Shown piece by piece: positions 52,371 through 61,890 of a stretch of 64,000 bases of DNA (position 1 is its first letter; every line of letters begins with the position of its first letter). A program made the translations under genes and the position numbers. The notes under the pieces are model-generated. The model did not search any database and was not told where the DNA came from. It saw nothing but the letters and a program-made list of their open reading frames with translations. The DNA is taken from NCBI RefSeq assembly GCF_001613065.1, contig NZ_BDBQ01000031.1:1-64000 (forward strand), in the 5' to 3' direction. Source of the DNA: Nocardia miyunensis NBRC 108239 (GTDB taxonomy: Bacteria; Actinomycetota; Actinomycetes; Mycobacteriales; Mycobacteriaceae).

Positions 52371-53231
52371 TCACCGTTCCCGCAGCCAGGTTTCGATGCG
52401 ATCGACCGTGCTGCGCGGATCGGTGATCCAGCCGTTGTGCCCCAACGGTTTCGGCTCGTGCCAGGTGGTCACCGCGGCGTTGGGCAGCTTCTCCAGCAGG
52501 TGCCCGGCCGAACCGCGCGGGGTGAGATCGTCGCCCGCGACGGTGATCGACAGCACCGGCAGTTTCAGGCGCGAGATGCGTTCCTCGTAGTCGATATCCG
52601 CGCCCACGGGAACGAATCGGCCGGTGCGGGCCAGACGCGCCCAATCGGAGATGAGCACCTTGGACTGGCGGCCGAACCCACCGGCGGTGATGCGGTCGCC
52701 GGGCCAGAAGCCCGCGAGGTTGGCCGCGAGTGAGACCGCGGCCGGGCCCAGCAGCATTCCGGACCGGAAGATGCCGCTGTAACCGCGGAAATACGGTGTG
52801 CCGGAGGCGATCAGGATCAGCCCGCCGAGGCGTCCGCGGATCCGCGCGGCGTACATCACGCCGAGTTGCCCACCCATGCTGTGCCCCAACAGGATCGGCG
52901 TGCTGTCCGGAAAACGTTCGCGCACGACCTCGAAGATCGCCGGGAAGTCCACCGAGACGAGTTCGTGGTAGCCGTAGGTGCTGTCCGCATCCGGTTTGGG
53001 TTCGCTGTCGCCGTTGCCGCGCAACTCCCCGATCGCCACGTCGACACCGCGCCCGGCCAGCTCCCGGGCGAAATCGCTGTAGAAGATCCCCGGCACACCC
53101 AGCCCGGGAATGATCACCACCACCGCCCGGGGCGCATCCGGCGTGATCGGATGCCGATGCTGCCCCCACGCCGGGATCAACCGAACCGGCACGGTACTGC
53201 CATCGGGCACCTGAATCGGAACAGTCTCCAT
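52371..53231 (-). CDS. Alpha/beta-hydrolase (lysophospholipase/monoacylglycerol-lipase-like)
   Basis: The 286-residue serine hydrolase has the oxyanion segment VVIIPGLGVPGIFY, nucleophile elbow GHSMGGQLGV, acid in SITVAGDDLTPRG and a His in GHNGWITD. It belongs to the Hydrolase_4 group and probably cleaves lipid esters. It is convergent with the peptidase gene. The substrate is not deducible. No signal peptide; the start is ATG at 53231. Confidence 0.87.
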   Translation of the reverse strand: METVPIQVPDGSTVPVRLIPAWGQHRHPITPDAPRAVVVIIPGLGVPGIFYSDFARELAGRGVDVAIGELRGNGDSEPKPDADSTYGYHELVSVDFPAIFEVVRERFPDSTPILLGHSMGGQLGVMYAARIRGRLGGLILIASGTPYFRGYSGIFRSGMLLGPAAVSLAANLAGFWPGDRITAGGFGRQSKVLISDWARLARTGRFVPVGADIDYEERISRLKLPVLSITVAGDDLTPRGSAGHLLEKLPNAAVTTWHEPKPLGHNGWITDPRSTVDRIETWLRER

Positions 53232-53515
53232 GCAGGCACGCTACCGCGCGCGTGATCGATCGTCGCAGCTCCGGCACGCACACACCGCTCGCGCGATCCC
53301 GCAATCCGACCATACGTACACATCACCAACCGCACACGTCGGCAGTCACCCGCGCCACGGAATCGAGCGCTGCCGCATGTTCCTGCGGACCGGCCGCCCC
53401 CTGAGACTCACCGCGCGGACGGCGACACCCGCTCCATCGCGCCCCACGGATCGGACTGAATCACGGCGGCCGATCCTGTGCGGCCAGCAGCCGAACCGCC
53501 CACCCGATGCACGGC

Positions 53516-55180
53516 TCACGCACTGACCGTGTCGGGCTCGGCTGTTCCTCCTTCGCTGCGCTCCAGCAGTTCGCCCAGTCCGGTGCGGGTGGTGACCACG
53601 ACGATCTGATTGCCCTCGGCGAGTTCGGTATCCGGGGCGGGCTGCCACTCGAGTCGCGCGCCCCCGCTGCGCTGCATGGCGAGGACGCGGGTGTGTTCGG
53701 GCAGGTCCGCGGTGTCCAGCGGCTTGCCGACCAGGTCGGAACCCGATTGCACCGGAACCTCGGCGACCATCAGCGTGGCCGCGCCGACCGAGAGGGTCGC
53801 GATCACCCGGCGTTCACTCATGGCCGCCGCGAAACCGTCGGCGGCGAGCTGAAAGACGCTGCGCACCACGGCTTTCTGCAGACTGCGCTGCACCCGGTCG
53901 GCCAGATCGTCGTCGGACAGGCGCAGTACCACGCGCAGATCGTCGCGATAGGACTGGCCGAGCATGGCGGCCTCGAGATTCACCGCATCGCTGCTGGTGG
54001 CCAGCACGAGTGCCTGCGCACGCGAGACACCCGCGGCCCGCAGGGCATCGTCCCAGGTGGCCTGTCCGATGACGACCGGCACCCCGAGCGCGCGGGCCTG
54101 CGCGACACCGCGCGCGTTCTCGTCGTGATCTAGCCCGACCACGCGAACGCCGAGGTCGTGGAGCTGTTCCAGGACGCGTCTGCCGACATTGCCGAGCCCG
54201 GCCACGATGACGTGATCGTCGAAACGGGCGGGATCGGGCACGGTGACATCGGACAATTGCGCCCGCAGCACCCCGCCCACCACCAGCGCGGTCACCACCG
54301 GCGTCATCGCCAGCCCCAGGAAGGTGATGCCCAGTTGCACCGCCTTGAATGTCGCGGTCTTCTCCGGCTCGGGCGCCGCCGACCCCGCCGCGTCCAGCAT
54401 CGTCTCGTAAACCGCTGCGCCCCAACCACTTCCCACCAGAACCAGCAGGCAGCAACCGAGCACGATCAGGGCGATGATTCCGATCAGCAGCCGAATCAGG
54501 TCGTGCCGCACCAGGTATCGGATGATGCTCAGCCAGACACGCGGCGCGCCGGGCGAGTACGGCACCTGCCCCGACAGCGCGAGCACGCGGCCACTCGCGG
54601 GAGCGACGGGCGTCAGCGCGATATCCGAACCGGCCCCCTCCACGAGCCCGCACACCACCCGGTCCGCGGGAGTCTCGGCCGAATTCCCCACGTAGAGCGT
54701 GCGATCGGCCAGCCGCAGATAGTCGAAGGCATTCTCGCTGACCGCCGCCGCGATGAACGAGGGCGCGGCCATCTCCGACATGGACAGCACCACGCAGTCG
54801 GCGAACAGGGTCCGAATGCGAAATCCCAAGCCGGTATTGAACATTCGGATCACCAACCGGATCCCCGGATTCAGCTCGTTCGCCCGCAGCGCCGCGTGGA
54901 AGTTCTCCACATCGGCCGAATCCACCAGCGCCAACGCCCGCGCCTCGGCCACCCCGGCGGCCCGCAACGTCTTCTCGTCGATCCGCGACGCACACTGGAT
55001 CCGAACCCGCTCCAACCGCTCGAGCTGCGGAATATAACTCCCCTCCAGGTTCGGCACCACCACCGTCACCGTAGCCCGCGCGAACCGCGTCACCAGCCGC
55101 AACGCCAACTGATAAACCAGCGGATTATCCCCGCAGACAACGAAACCCGGCCCCACCGCACGCTCCTGCCCCGGACTCAC
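53516..55180 (-). CDS. Two-RCK-domain membrane protein (CASTOR/TrkA-like ion regulator)
   Basis: This 554-residue protein has an N-terminal TrkA-N/RCK domain (FVVCGDNPLVYQLALRL), a membrane region with two hydrophobic segments (LLIGIIALIVLGCCLLVLVG and FLGLAMTPVVTALVVGGVL) and a second TrkA-N domain (DHVIVAGLGNVGRRVLEQL) followed by TrkA-C. The architecture equals NAD-binding potassium-channel regulators. However, the pore loop between the membrane segments (GWGAAVYETMLDAAG) lacks a TxGYG selectivity filter, so canonical K+ conduction is unlikely. It may be a nonselective or regulatory subunit. Confidence 0.85.
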   Translation of the reverse strand: MSPGQERAVGPGFVVCGDNPLVYQLALRLVTRFARATVTVVVPNLEGSYIPQLERLERVRIQCASRIDEKTLRAAGVAEARALALVDSADVENFHAALRANELNPGIRLVIRMFNTGLGFRIRTLFADCVVLSMSEMAAPSFIAAAVSENAFDYLRLADRTLYVGNSAETPADRVVCGLVEGAGSDIALTPVAPASGRVLALSGQVPYSPGAPRVWLSIIRYLVRHDLIRLLIGIIALIVLGCCLLVLVGSGWGAAVYETMLDAAGSAAPEPEKTATFKAVQLGITFLGLAMTPVVTALVVGGVLRAQLSDVTVPDPARFDDHVIVAGLGNVGRRVLEQLHDLGVRVVGLDHDENARGVAQARALGVPVVIGQATWDDALRAAGVSRAQALVLATSSDAVNLEAAMLGQSYRDDLRVVLRLSDDDLADRVQRSLQKAVVRSVFQLAADGFAAAMSERRVIATLSVGAATLMVAEVPVQSGSDLVGKPLDTADLPEHTRVLAMQRSGGARLEWQPAPDTELAEGNQIVVVTTRTGLGELLERSEGGTAEPDTVSA

Positions 55181-55207
55181 ATCCCGATGCTAGCTCGCTC
55201 GGCCCCT

Positions 55208-55840
55208 TCAGGCTCCTACTGCGCCGATGATGATTCTGCGCAGCACGCGGATGATGTCGTCCAGGCTGGGGCGGGGGTCGGTGCCGCTCCAAGCGTCGAC
55301 GACGTAGTTGACCGCGCCGATGATCGCCAGGACGCGCATCTCGTAATCGCCGGTGGGGATTTCTCCGTGCAGCGCAGCGTCTTCCGCGGCGCCGGCCAGC
55401 AACGCACCCCAGGCGCGACGCAATTCCAGGCGGAACTTCTCCACCTTCGGTCCCGCGCCGACCACTTCGACCAATGCCACGCGAGCCTTGCGCGGATCGC
55501 GGCCGACGGCCTCGATATAGGCGCGCACACAGGCGTCGATGACCTCGACCGCGGGTTGTTCGGCATGGTCGGCCAATGCGGCGGCGACCGCGTCCCGCGA
55601 TTGCCGATCGATCTGTTCATAGAGCTCGAGTAGCAGCGATTCGCGGCCGGTGAACTCCTCGTAGAACTGTCGCGAGGAGAGACCGGCGTCTTTGCAGATC
55701 GCGCCGACCGAACTATTTCCGTACCCGTCTCTGGCGAACACCGTCAATCCGGACTCCAGAAAACGCGCACGTCGTTGTCGCTGCCGGTCTTCTACGGGCT
55801 GCCCGGCGTACATACGTCCCGCATTAGTCTCCTGTGACAT
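55208..55840 (-). CDS. TetR-family transcriptional regulator
   Basis: The 210-residue repressor has the TetR helix-turn-helix GYGNSSVGAICKDAGLSSRQF, cited by VGAICKDAGLS and RQFYEEF, and a helical C-terminal domain with family block RDPRKARVALVEVVG. Its ATG at 55840 has no Shine-Dalgarno, while TGTATTGT lies near -16, compatible with a leaderless or nearly leaderless message. It lies between the RCK protein and the steroid genes; its target is not known. A strong hairpin overlaps the region just upstream of the start. Confidence 0.85.
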   Translation of the reverse strand: MSQETNAGRMYAGQPVEDRQRQRRARFLESGLTVFARDGYGNSSVGAICKDAGLSSRQFYEEFTGRESLLLELYEQIDRQSRDAVAAALADHAEQPAVEVIDACVRAYIEAVGRDPRKARVALVEVVGAGPKVEKFRLELRRAWGALLAGAAEDAALHGEIPTGDYEMRVLAIIGAVNYVVDAWSGTDPRPSLDDIIRVLRRIIIGAVGA

Positions 55841-55857
55841 TGCGCCAGACAATACAG

Positions 55858-55892
55858 AAGGGCCCGATCCCCTCGTCATGGATCGGGCCCTT
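55858..55892 (+). terminator. Perfect 13-bp hairpin upstream of tetR
   Basis: Stem 55858-55870/55880-55892, loop of 9. It is followed on the plus strand by CGTTTTC and on the minus strand by CTGTATTG. It could terminate rightward antisense transcription, or block readthrough from hsaF into tetR. Confidence 0.55.
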
Positions 55893-55927
55893 CGTTTTCA
55901 CCTTCGACCAACATCGCATTAGCCGAA

Positions 55928-55995
55928 AGTTGGCTGTATAACCGGCAATACCGATGACCTACCGCATCGAGCCGGTGACCAACCGTTAGCCAACT
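55928..55995. promoter_or_regulatory. Nested inverted repeats in the tetR leader gap
   Basis: AGTTGGCT (55928-55935) and AGCCAACT (55988-55995) are perfect complements, with ACCGGC (55941-55946) and GCCGGT (55971-55976) nested inside. The spacing suits a looped or two-site operator for the neighbouring TetR protein. The wider gap 55893-56188 has no gene. Confidence 0.35.
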
Positions 55996-56188
55996 CGGAG
56001 CATTCCGAGCGGCCCTGGCAATCATAACCGTTTTATCGGATTTTTCTAGAGTTAATTGGATTCATCTCACTGAGCACACGGCGGACCGCCCGCCATTCCC
56101 GGAACATCCGAGGACGGCCACAACTACTCATCGCCCGCGGGCCGGCACTCGTTACAACAAAAAACTGAAACTTGTTACAGCACAACGA

Positions 56189-56226
56189 CGAGGGGCCGCG
56201 GACGGCAATCCGTCCGCGGCCCCTCG
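56189..56226 (-). terminator. Terminator of the hsaEGF operon
   Basis: A perfect 17-bp GC-rich stem (56189-56205/56210-56226) with loop CAAT begins 12 bases past the hsaF stop. The minus strand continues TCGTTGTGCTG and then a T-rich stretch. Confidence 0.8.
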
Positions 56227-56238
56227 AGCGCCGGTTGG

Positions 56239-57291
56239 TCAGGCGGTGACGGCCTGCTGCTCGCGCTGCAATTCCAGCGCGATATCGATCAGCTGGTCCT
56301 CCTGCCCGCCGACCAGCTTGCGCTTACCCGCCCGCACCAGCATCTCCGCCGCGGAGACCCCGTACCGTTCGGCCTGCCGCTCGGCGTGCTTGAGGAAGCT
56401 CGAGTACACACCCGCGTAGCCCATCATCAGGGCCTGGCGATCGAGCAGGCATTCCTGCGGCATGGCCGGACGCACCACGTCCTCGGCGGCATCGGCGATC
56501 GCGAAGAAATCGATCCCGGTCTTGATGCCGATCTTGTCGGCCACCCCGATGAACGCCTCGACCGGGGTGTTCCCCGCGCCCGCACCGAACCGCCGCGCGC
56601 TGCCGTCGATCTGCTTGGCGCCCGCGCGCACCGCGTAGATCGAGTTCGCCACGGCCAGATCCAGATTCTCGTGCCCGTGGAAACCGACCTGCGCGTCGTC
56701 GCCGAGCTCGGCGACCAGCGCGGAGATCCGGTCGGACACCTGATCCAGCACCAGCGCACCCGCCGAGTCGACCACGTACACGCACTGGCACCCGGCGTCG
56801 GCCATGATCCGCGCCTGCTTGGCCAGTACTTCCGGCGGCTGCGAATGCGACATCATCAGAAAGCCCACGGTCTCCAGGCCCAGATCCCGCGCGTACCCGA
56901 AGTGCTGGATCGACACGTCCGCCTCGGTGCAGTGCGTGGCGATGCGCACGATCGAGGCGCCGTTGTCCTGCGAGATCTTGATGTCCTCCTTCACGCCCAC
57001 ACCGGGCAGCATGAGGACCGCGATCTTGGCCTGCTTCGCGGTCCGCGCCGCGATGGTGACCAGTTCCTGCTCGGGGGTCTTGGAGAATCCGTAGTTGAAC
57101 GAGGATCCGCCGAGGCCGTCGCCGTGCGTCACCTCGATCACCGGGATTCCCGAATTATCCAGGGCGGCAACGATATCGCGCACCTCGGTCGCGGTGAACT
57201 GGTGCCGCTTGTGGTGCGACCCGTCACGCAGCGAGGTATCGGTGACGCGAACGTCCAGCTCCTGCGAATAGGGCTGCTTCACGTAATTCAT
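56239..57291 (-). CDS. hsaF: 4-hydroxy-2-oxovalerate aldolase
   Basis: This 350-residue HMG-CoA-lyase-like aldolase has metal/active-site motif [18 protein letters not shown] (cited from [12 protein letters not shown]), [15 protein letters not shown] with metal His ligands, and [14 protein letters not shown]. It splits 4-hydroxy-2-oxo acids into pyruvate and an aldehyde, which is channelled to its partner HsaG. In the steroid catabolic pathway it acts on the product of ring A/B meta-cleavage. Gene order hsaE-hsaG-hsaF equals Rv3536c-Rv3534c. It starts with ATG 14 bases past the hsaG stop. Confidence 0.94.
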   Translation of the reverse strand: MNYVKQPYSQELDVRVTDTSLRDGSHHKRHQFTATEVRDIVAALDNSGIPVIEVTHGDGLGGSSFNYGFSKTPEQELVTIAARTAKQAKIAVLMLPGVGVKEDIKISQDNGASIVRIATHCTEADVSIQHFGYARDLGLETVGFLMMSHSQPPEVLAKQARIMADAGCQCVYVVDSAGALVLDQVSDRISALVAELGDDAQVGFHGHENLDLAVANSIYAVRAGAKQIDGSARRFGAGAGNTPVEAFIGVADKIGIKTGIDFFAIADAAEDVVRPAMPQECLLDRQALMMGYAGVYSSFLKHAERQAERYGVSAAEMLVRAGKRKLVGGQEDQLIDIALELQREQQAVTA

Positions 57292-57305
57292 GATGGTGCT
57301 CCCTT

Positions 57306-58232
57306 CTACACCCGGGCCGAGCGGATCTGATCGGCGACGACCTCGCCGACACGCGTGGCGGCGGCGGTCATGATGTCCAGGTTGCCCGCGTACGGCGGCA
57401 GGAAGTCACCCGCGCCCTCGACCTCCACGAACACCGAAACCTTCGCCATGCCACCGGAAATCACGCTCGGCTCGTCGAACTGCGGCTCGTTGAGCAGCCG
57501 GTATCCGGGCACGTACTGCTGAATGTCGGCGACCATCCGATGGATCGACTCGCTGATCGCCGCGGTATCGGCGTCCTCGGGAATCGCGGCGAAGATGGTG
57601 TCGCGCATGATCATCGGCGGCTCGGCCGGGTTCAGGATGATGATCGCCTTGCCCCGCCGCGCCCCGCCGATCGTCTCCACGCCCTTGGACGTGGTCTTGG
57701 TGAACTCGTCGATGTTGGCGCGGGTTCCGGGCCCGGCCGACACCGAGGACACCGAGGCGACGATCTCCGCGTAGGGCACCTCGACCACCCGCGAAACGGC
57801 CGCGACGATCGGAATCGTCGCCTGGCCACCGCAAGTGATCATGTTGACGTTCGGGGTGTCCAGATTCGCGTCCAGGTTCACCGGCGGCACCACCGCCGGA
57901 CCCACCGCGGCCGGAGTCAGATCGATCGCGCGAATACCCGCCTCGGCGTACTTCGGCGCGTACTCGCGATGCACGTACGCCGAAGTCGCCTCGAACAGCA
58001 TGTCCGGCTTCTCCGGCAATCCCAGCAGCCAGTCCGCGCCCTCGTGCGAGGTCTCCAGGCCCAGCCCGGCCGCGCGCTTCAAACCCTCACTGTCCGGGTC
58101 GATTCCGATCATCCAGCGCGGTTCGATCCGGTCCGAACGCAGCAGCTTGTACAGCAGATCGGTGCTGATGTTGCCGGACCCGACGATCGCGGCCGTGACC
58201 TTCTTCCCGGCGGCATTTCCGTTGTCGCTCAC
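57306..58232 (-). CDS. hsaG: Acylating acetaldehyde/propionaldehyde dehydrogenase
   Basis: The 308-residue enzyme oxidises the aldehyde from HsaF to acyl-CoA with NAD. It has Rossmann motif [17 protein letters not shown], the catalytic thiol in [13 protein letters not shown] and [17 protein letters not shown]. The GTG start at 58232 has GAGGAG overlapping the hsaE stop region, so translation is coupled. Length and neighbours match HsaG (Rv3535c). Confidence 0.94.
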   Translation of the reverse strand: MSDNGNAAGKKVTAAIVGSGNISTDLLYKLLRSDRIEPRWMIGIDPDSEGLKRAAGLGLETSHEGADWLLGLPEKPDMLFEATSAYVHREYAPKYAEAGIRAIDLTPAAVGPAVVPPVNLDANLDTPNVNMITCGGQATIPIVAAVSRVVEVPYAEIVASVSSVSAGPGTRANIDEFTKTTSKGVETIGGARRGKAIIILNPAEPPMIMRDTIFAAIPEDADTAAISESIHRMVADIQQYVPGYRLLNEPQFDEPSVISGGMAKVSVFVEVEGAGDFLPPYAGNLDIMTAAATRVGEVVADQIRSARV

Positions 58233-58242
58233 TCGAATCTCC

Positions 58243-59028
58243 TCAGCTGAAACGCAGACGAACAGAACCGAGTCCGTCGAACTCGGCATGGAAGTCATCA
58301 CCCGGGCGGGCATCGATCGCACGGGTGCAAGAACCGGGCAGCACGATGTCACCGGCCTTCAACCGCACCCCGAACGAGGCGACCTTGCGAGCCAGCCACG
58401 CCACCGCGATCGTCGGATCGCCCAGCACCGCATCGCTGCGTCCCTCGGCGATCGGCTCGCCGTTGCGGGTCAGGCGCGCGTCGATCTTCTTGATGTCCAA
58501 CGCATTCGGCGCGACCCGCTCGGGCCCGAGCACCCAGCCCGCCGACGAGGCGTTGTCGGCGATGGTGTCGCACAGGGCGATCTTCCAGTCCTTGATCCGG
58601 GAATCGATCAGCTCGATCGAGGGGGCGTAGGCGACCGTCGCGGCCAGCACGTCGGCCTCGGTGCACTCCTCGCCCGGCAGATCCGCGCCCAGCACGAATC
58701 CGACCTCCACCTCGACTCGCGGATACAGGTACTTCGAGGTGTCCACGGGTGTGTTCTCGAACACTTCCATCTCGGCGAGCAGGTGGCCGTAGTCGGGCTC
58801 GTCCACGCCCATCATCTTCTGCATCGCCTCGGACGAGAGACCGACCTTGTGGCCGATGACCTTCGCGCCGCCATCCAGGCGCTCGCGGATGTTGACCAAC
58901 TGGATCTCGTAGGAATCGACCACGTCGATCTCGGGATACCTGGTGACCAGCGGGTCGATCGGCACCCGGTCACGTTCGGCGGCCGCGAGCTCCGCGGCCA
59001 GTTCCCTCCGTACCGCGTCGGACAGCAC
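58243..59028 (-). CDS. hsaE: 2-hydroxypenta-2,4-dienoate hydratase
   Basis: The 261-residue hydratase of the FAH/MhpD-like family has [23 protein letters not shown], recognised by [10 protein letters not shown], and metal-binding acidic residues in [13 protein letters not shown], plus [11 protein letters not shown]. In steroid degradation it hydrates 2-hydroxyhexa-2,4-dienoate to the HsaF substrate. The GTG start (59028) has GGAAGGAAG upstream and gives the exact family length. It is the first leftward gene of the operon; the KstR-like site 59076-59089 lies 48 bases upstream. Confidence 0.94.
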   Translation of the reverse strand: MLSDAVRRELAAELAAAERDRVPIDPLVTRYPEIDVVDSYEIQLVNIRERLDGGAKVIGHKVGLSSEAMQKMMGVDEPDYGHLLAEMEVFENTPVDTSKYLYPRVEVEVGFVLGADLPGEECTEADVLAATVAYAPSIELIDSRIKDWKIALCDTIADNASSAGWVLGPERVAPNALDIKKIDARLTRNGEPIAEGRSDAVLGDPTIAVAWLARKVASFGVRLKAGDIVLPGSCTRAIDARPGDDFHAEFDGLGSVRLRFS

Positions 59029-59075
59029 GCTACTTCCTTCCACTGAGGGCCCGGTCCGGTGACTGAGACAGAAAC

Positions 59076-59089
59076 TGAAACGAGTTTTC
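59076..59089. promoter_or_regulatory. KstR-type box near hsaE
   Basis: TGAAACGAGTTTTC matches TnnAACnnGTTnnA at all fixed positions except the last (C for A). It lies 48 bases upstream of hsaE. Confidence 0.6.
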
Positions 59090-59153
59090 CTGCGGAAACT
59101 TGATCCAGCAGTACCTTCTGCCACACCAATATAGACCAGACGTAGGCTGATTC

Positions 59154-59167
59154 TATAACGTGTTCTA
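59154..59167. promoter_or_regulatory. KstR operator overlapping the kstD promoter
   Basis: TATAACGTGTTCTA fits the KstR consensus TnnAACnnGTTnnA completely. Its TATAAC is 10 bases before the kstD ATG at 59169, where a -10 box for a leaderless transcript would lie, so repressor and polymerase would compete directly. Confidence 0.75.
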
Positions 59168-59168
59168 C

Positions 59169-60878
59169 ATGACTGATCGGGAATACGACGTGGTGGTGGT
59201 CGGCAGCGGCGCCGCCGGTATGACGGCCGCCCTCGCCGCGGTCCACCACGGCCTGCGCGTGGTCCTCATCGAGAAGGCCGCGCACTACGGCGGGAACACC
59301 GCCCGCAGCGGAGGCGGTGTGTGGGTCCCGGGCAACAAGGCGTTGCGGGCCTCGGGCCGCCCCGACGACCGCGAGGACGCGCGCACCTACCTGCACGCGA
59401 TCATCGGCGACGGCGCACCGGCGGAACGGATCGACACATACATCGACCGCGGCGCCGAGGCGTTCGACTTCGTGCTGGACCACACGCCGCTGAAGATGCG
59501 CTGGGTGCCGAACTACTCCGACTACTACCCGGAGGCCCCCGGCGGCCGCTCCTCGGGACGTTCCTGTGAACCCAAGCCGTTCAACGCCAAGGTCCTCGGC
59601 GACGAGCGGTTCAACCTGGAGCCGCCGTACGCGAAGGCCCCGCTGAACGTCGTGGTCACCCAGGCCGACTTCGTCAAACTGAACCTGATCAGGCGTCATC
59701 CGCGCGGCATGCTGACCGCGATGCGGGTCGGCGCGCGCACCTACCTGGCCAAGTGGACCGGCAAGCACCTGCTCGGCATGGGCCAGGCGCTGATCGCCGC
59801 CATGCGCAAGGGCCTGATGGACGCGAATGTGCCGCTGCTGCTGAACACCCCGATGACCGGACTGGTCGTCGAGGACGGGCGCGTGGTCGGCGTCGAAGCG
59901 AGGGAGGGGGGCGGGGCGGACGGCACAGCCGGCGAGCCGGTCACCTTCCGCGCGAAGTACGGCGTCGTGCTCGGCTCCGGCGGCTTCGAGCACAACGAGG
60001 AAATGCGGCACAAGTACCAGCGTGAGCCCATCGGTACCGAATGGACAACAGGTGCGGCCGGAAATACCGGCGACGGGATCGTCGCGGGTATGGCCGTGGG
60101 CGCGAACATCGACGTCATGGAGGACGCGTGGTGGGGGCCGACCCTGTTCAAGGGCGGCAGGCCGTGGTTCGCCCTGGCCGAGCGGAATCTGCCCGGCAGC
60201 ATCATGGTCGACGCGGCGGGCAAGCGATTCGGTAACGAGTCCGCTCCTTACGTCGAGGCCGTGCACACCATGTACGGCGGCAAGTACGGACAGGGCGAGG
60301 GTCCGGGCGAGCATGTGCCCGCATGGCTGGTGTTCGACCAGCGTTACCGGAACCGGTACATTTTCGCGGGTCTGCAACCGGGCCAGCGGATTCCGTCCCG
60401 CTGGATGGAAAACGACCTGATCGTCAAGGCCGACACCCTCGCGGAACTGGCTACGAAGATCGGCGTTCCCGAGCAGGCGCTCGCCGAGACCGTCGCGCGG
60501 TTCAACTCCTTCGCCGAGAAGGGCAAGGACGAGGACTTCGGCCGCGGCGACAGCGCGTACGACCGCTACTACGGCGATCCGACCAACAAGCCGAACCCGA
60601 GCCTGGCCGGGCTGGTGCAGGGCCCGTTCTACGCGGCCAAGATGGTGCCCGGCGACCTGGGCACCAAGGGCGGTCTGGTCACCGACACCGCCGGGCGGGT
60701 GCTGCGCGAGGACGAGACCGTCATCGAGGGGCTGTACGCGTCGGGGAACTGCTCGGCCCCGGTGATGGGGCACACCTACGCGGGTCCGGGCGCGACCATC
60801 GGACCCGCGATCACGTTCGGATACCTTGCGATCAAGGACATCACCGATCGGGTGAAGCCCGCCGCGGACGCGCACTAG
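59169..60878 (+). CDS. kstD: 3-ketosteroid delta-1-dehydrogenase
   Basis: The 569-residue FAD enzyme introduces the 1,2-double bond into 3-ketosteroid ring A (androstenedione to androstadienedione), opening the ring degradation pathway. It shows N-terminal FAD motif VVVVGSGAAGMTAALAA, IEKAAHYGGNTARSGGG with flavin contact, and C-terminal GNCSAPVMGHTYAGPGATIGP. The layout next to hsaEGF matches Rv3537. The ATG at 59169 follows the KstR box; a GTG at 59160 is in frame but would place the operator inside the gene. The MaoC-like gene starts 9 bases after its stop. Confidence 0.93.
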   Translation: MTDREYDVVVVGSGAAGMTAALAAVHHGLRVVLIEKAAHYGGNTARSGGGVWVPGNKALRASGRPDDREDARTYLHAIIGDGAPAERIDTYIDRGAEAFDFVLDHTPLKMRWVPNYSDYYPEAPGGRSSGRSCEPKPFNAKVLGDERFNLEPPYAKAPLNVVVTQADFVKLNLIRRHPRGMLTAMRVGARTYLAKWTGKHLLGMGQALIAAMRKGLMDANVPLLLNTPMTGLVVEDGRVVGVEAREGGGADGTAGEPVTFRAKYGVVLGSGGFEHNEEMRHKYQREPIGTEWTTGAAGNTGDGIVAGMAVGANIDVMEDAWWGPTLFKGGRPWFALAERNLPGSIMVDAAGKRFGNESAPYVEAVHTMYGGKYGQGEGPGEHVPAWLVFDQRYRNRYIFAGLQPGQRIPSRWMENDLIVKADTLAELATKIGVPEQALAETVARFNSFAEKGKDEDFGRGDSAYDRYYGDPTNKPNPSLAGLVQGPFYAAKMVPGDLGTKGGLVTDTAGRVLREDETVIEGLYASGNCSAPVMGHTYAGPGATIGPAITFGYLAIKDITDRVKPAADAH

Positions 60879-60887
60879 GAGAAGCCC

Positions 60888-61751
60888 ATGCCGATTGATC
60901 CGAAAGTTGCACTGGGAGCGGCACTTCCGCCGCAGGAGTTCGCGTGGACGCCCTCGGATGTGCAGCTCTACCACCTGGGCCTGAGCGCGGGCGCGCGCTG
61001 GACCGATCCGGGCGAACTGCGTTATCTGGACGACCGGGCGCCGCAGGTGCTGCCGACGTTCGCGACGGTCGCGCCGACCATGCGCGTCACCGAACCGCCG
61101 CGGGTCAGTTTCCCGGGCGTGGAGATCGACCTGGCCAAGGTGGTGCACGGCAGCCAGGAGATCGTGGTGCACCGGCCGATTCCGGCCGAGGGCAAGGCGT
61201 CCAGCACCGGGCACATCACCGAGGTGTGGGACAAGGGTTCGGCCGCGGTCGTCGCGCACGAGACCCTCGTCACCGGTTCGGACGGCGAATTATTGTGGAC
61301 CGCCCGCTCGTCCATCTTCGCCAAGGGCGAGGGCGGATTCGGCGGCGAACGCGGGCCCAGCAGCAAGGTCGAATTGCCGGACCGGGCACCGGATTTCAAT
61401 GTGACCACGCCCACCCTGCCGCAGCAGGCGCTGCTCTACCGCATGTGCGGCGACCGCAACCCGCTGCACTCGGATCCCGAATTCGCCCACGCCGCAGGCT
61501 TTCCCAACCCGATCCTGCACGGACTGTGCACCTACGGCCTGGTCTGCAAGACCGCCGCGGACACCGTCCTGGACTCCGACACCAGCCGAATCACCGGATT
61601 CCGCGCGCGTTTCGCCGGTGTGCTCTATCCCGGGGAAACAATTCGGACCCGAATGTGGTTGGAAAGCAATGAGCTCGTCATCGCGGCCACGGTGGTGGAC
61701 CGCGAGGAGGCTCCGGTTCTCAGCGACGTCCGCCTGACCTTCACGTCCTAG
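60888..61751 (+). CDS. MaoC-like (R)-enoyl-CoA hydratase (Rv3538-like)
   Basis: The 287-residue double-hotdog hydratase has the C-terminal hydratase 2 motif YRMCGDRNPLHSDPEFAHAAGFP with catalytic Asp and His, followed by PILHGLCTYG. Its N-terminal hotdog lacks these residues, as usual. It follows kstD by 9 bases with AGGAG before the ATG, as Rv3538 follows kstD. It is therefore likely to act in cholesterol side-chain or ring-derived acyl-CoA oxidation. Its exact substrate is not visible in the sequence. Confidence 0.9.
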   Translation: MPIDPKVALGAALPPQEFAWTPSDVQLYHLGLSAGARWTDPGELRYLDDRAPQVLPTFATVAPTMRVTEPPRVSFPGVEIDLAKVVHGSQEIVVHRPIPAEGKASSTGHITEVWDKGSAAVVAHETLVTGSDGELLWTARSSIFAKGEGGFGGERGPSSKVELPDRAPDFNVTTPTLPQQALLYRMCGDRNPLHSDPEFAHAAGFPNPILHGLCTYGLVCKTAADTVLDSDTSRITGFRARFAGVLYPGETIRTRMWLESNELVIAATVVDREEAPVLSDVRLTFTS

Positions 61752-61890
61752 AACCACCCGACCCCGCCGCCCCGGCGCCGGAGAAGGCACGCAGCGGTCC
61801 CTCATCCCGCTGCAACCTTCGTCCCGCCGGTGCGGCGGATTTCATTCTCGGGTCGCCGAGCGGCGGCCGCGATCCGCACATCGGTGACTC

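Noticed and set aside
58812..61259. Very long open frame (about 815 codons) antisense to kstD and hsaE
   Set aside because: Its composition (Arg/His/Gly-rich, no motifs) is that of a high-GC shadow frame; the kstD and hsaE readings on the other strands carry intact catalytic motifs.
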